From assembly GCF_008727795.1 (NCBI RefSeq), contig NZ_CP044222.1:3596001-3660000 (forward strand): a stretch of DNA of 64,000 nt, written 5' to 3'. The notes beneath the pieces were generated by a model, which was not told where the DNA came from, made no database searches, and worked only from the letters and a program-made list of their open reading frames with translations. Source of the DNA: Nitrincola iocasae (lineage in GTDB: Bacteria; Pseudomonadota; Gammaproteobacteria; Pseudomonadales; Balneatricaceae). The translations under genes and the position numbers were made by a program. The first letter of the stretch is position 1; each line of letters begins with the position of its first letter. Below are positions 63,721-64,000 of the stretch, piece after piece.

Positions 63721-64000
63721 ACCGCAGCCCTCCGGTGACGAAACAAGCGCCGCCCCACCCACTCAAATAGTTGACGCATCAGGATGGCAAACAGCAAATA
63801 CATCCCGGCAACGACCAGGTAAGCCTCAAAGCTTCTGAAACTGCGTGACTGAATAAGATTCGCGGCGTAGGTCAGATCCATCACAGATATCTGCGACACC
63901 ACCGCCGATCCCAACATCACGATGATGCACTGACTGGTCAGCGCAGGATAAATTTTCTCAAACGCCGGAATCAGTACCACGCGAAAAAACACCTGGCGAG
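63717..64000 (-). CDS. Polar-amino-acid-type ABC permease 2, C-terminal part (runs off right edge)
   Basis: The frame is open to the window end, so the gene is partial. The visible C-terminal about 94 residues resemble the end of a HisQ/GlnP-type permease: RVVLIPAFEKIYPALTSQCIIVMLGSAVVSQISVMDLTY, then SFEAYLVVAGMYLLFAILMRQL. A GTG at 63992 is internal, since the reading continues upstream with the loop (RQVFFRVV). Four-base overlap with permease 1. Confidence 0.85.
   Translation of the reverse strand, partial: RQVFFRVVLIPAFEKIYPALTSQCIIVMLGSAVVSQISVMDLTYAANLIQSRSFRSFEAYLVVAGMYLLFAILMRQLFEWVGRRLFRHRRAAV

Overview
The window is dense bacterial DNA from what looks like a marine-type gammaproteobacterium, probably of the Oceanospirillales group. 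The assignment is an inference from DbpA, TrpR, ThiBPQ with a THI-box, a split TrpE/TrpG pair, UrtABCDE plus urease, and sigma-54/NtrC signals. No rRNA, tRNA, CRISPR array, IS element or integrase was recognised.

Layout. 1-12.6 kb: the start of an alpha-2-macroglobulin-like lipoprotein (runs off the left edge), a UPF0016 Mn exporter behind a yybP-ykoY riboswitch, dbpA, a DUF4153 membrane protein, a divergent LysR/MFS pair, a fused ammonium-channel/PAS/GGDEF/EAL protein behind a sigma-54 promoter, and a lytic transglycosylase. 12.6-24.4 kb: a VOC protein, trpR-trpE-trpG, a P5C-reductase-like enzyme, MarC, an unknown lipoprotein, thiBPQ with a TPP riboswitch divergent from a thiamine-kinase-like gene, trhO and a DUF192 protein. 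24.4-30.3 kb: urtABCDE urea transporter. 30.3-43.9 kb: a defence island lying between the urea transporter and urease. 43.9-49.7 kb: ureABCE-hupE-ureFGD. 49.9-52.4 kb: a lipase with two tandem paralogous lipoproteins and the stump of a third. 52.3-58.5 kb: EamA exporter and AraC regulator, gene debris, a PhoD-like phosphatase, an XRE-cupin regulator and a BenE-type transporter. 58.5-64 kb: a minus-strand ureide operon (amino-acid-type ABC transporter, RpiR regulator, allantoicase, ureidoglycolate lyase, allantoinase, small membrane protein) running off the right edge.

How it fits together. Much of the window serves nitrogen scavenging. Ureides are split to glyoxylate and urea, external urea enters by Urt, and urease releases ammonium. 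Both urtA and ureA carry a sigma-54 promoter with an NtrC-type palindrome upstream. The Amt-GGDEF-EAL protein, also behind a sigma-54-type promoter, could report external ammonium as a change in cyclic-di-GMP.

The most striking system is the type I restriction-modification operon hsdR-dinD-hsdS-(RloC-like ATPase)-[hsdM stump]-rhuM-prrC-hsdM. It encodes two different anticodon-nuclease-type ATPases, a PrrC homologue and a larger RloC-like protein with a CxxC hook. Each keeps an R-x3-E...H triad. A 2-kb AT-rich two-to-three-gene membrane-protein module lies beside it, bracketed by imperfect 24-bp direct repeats, and may be a separate insertion. The lipase with duplicated lipoproteins resembles a lipase-effector/immunity set, but no secretion gene is in view.
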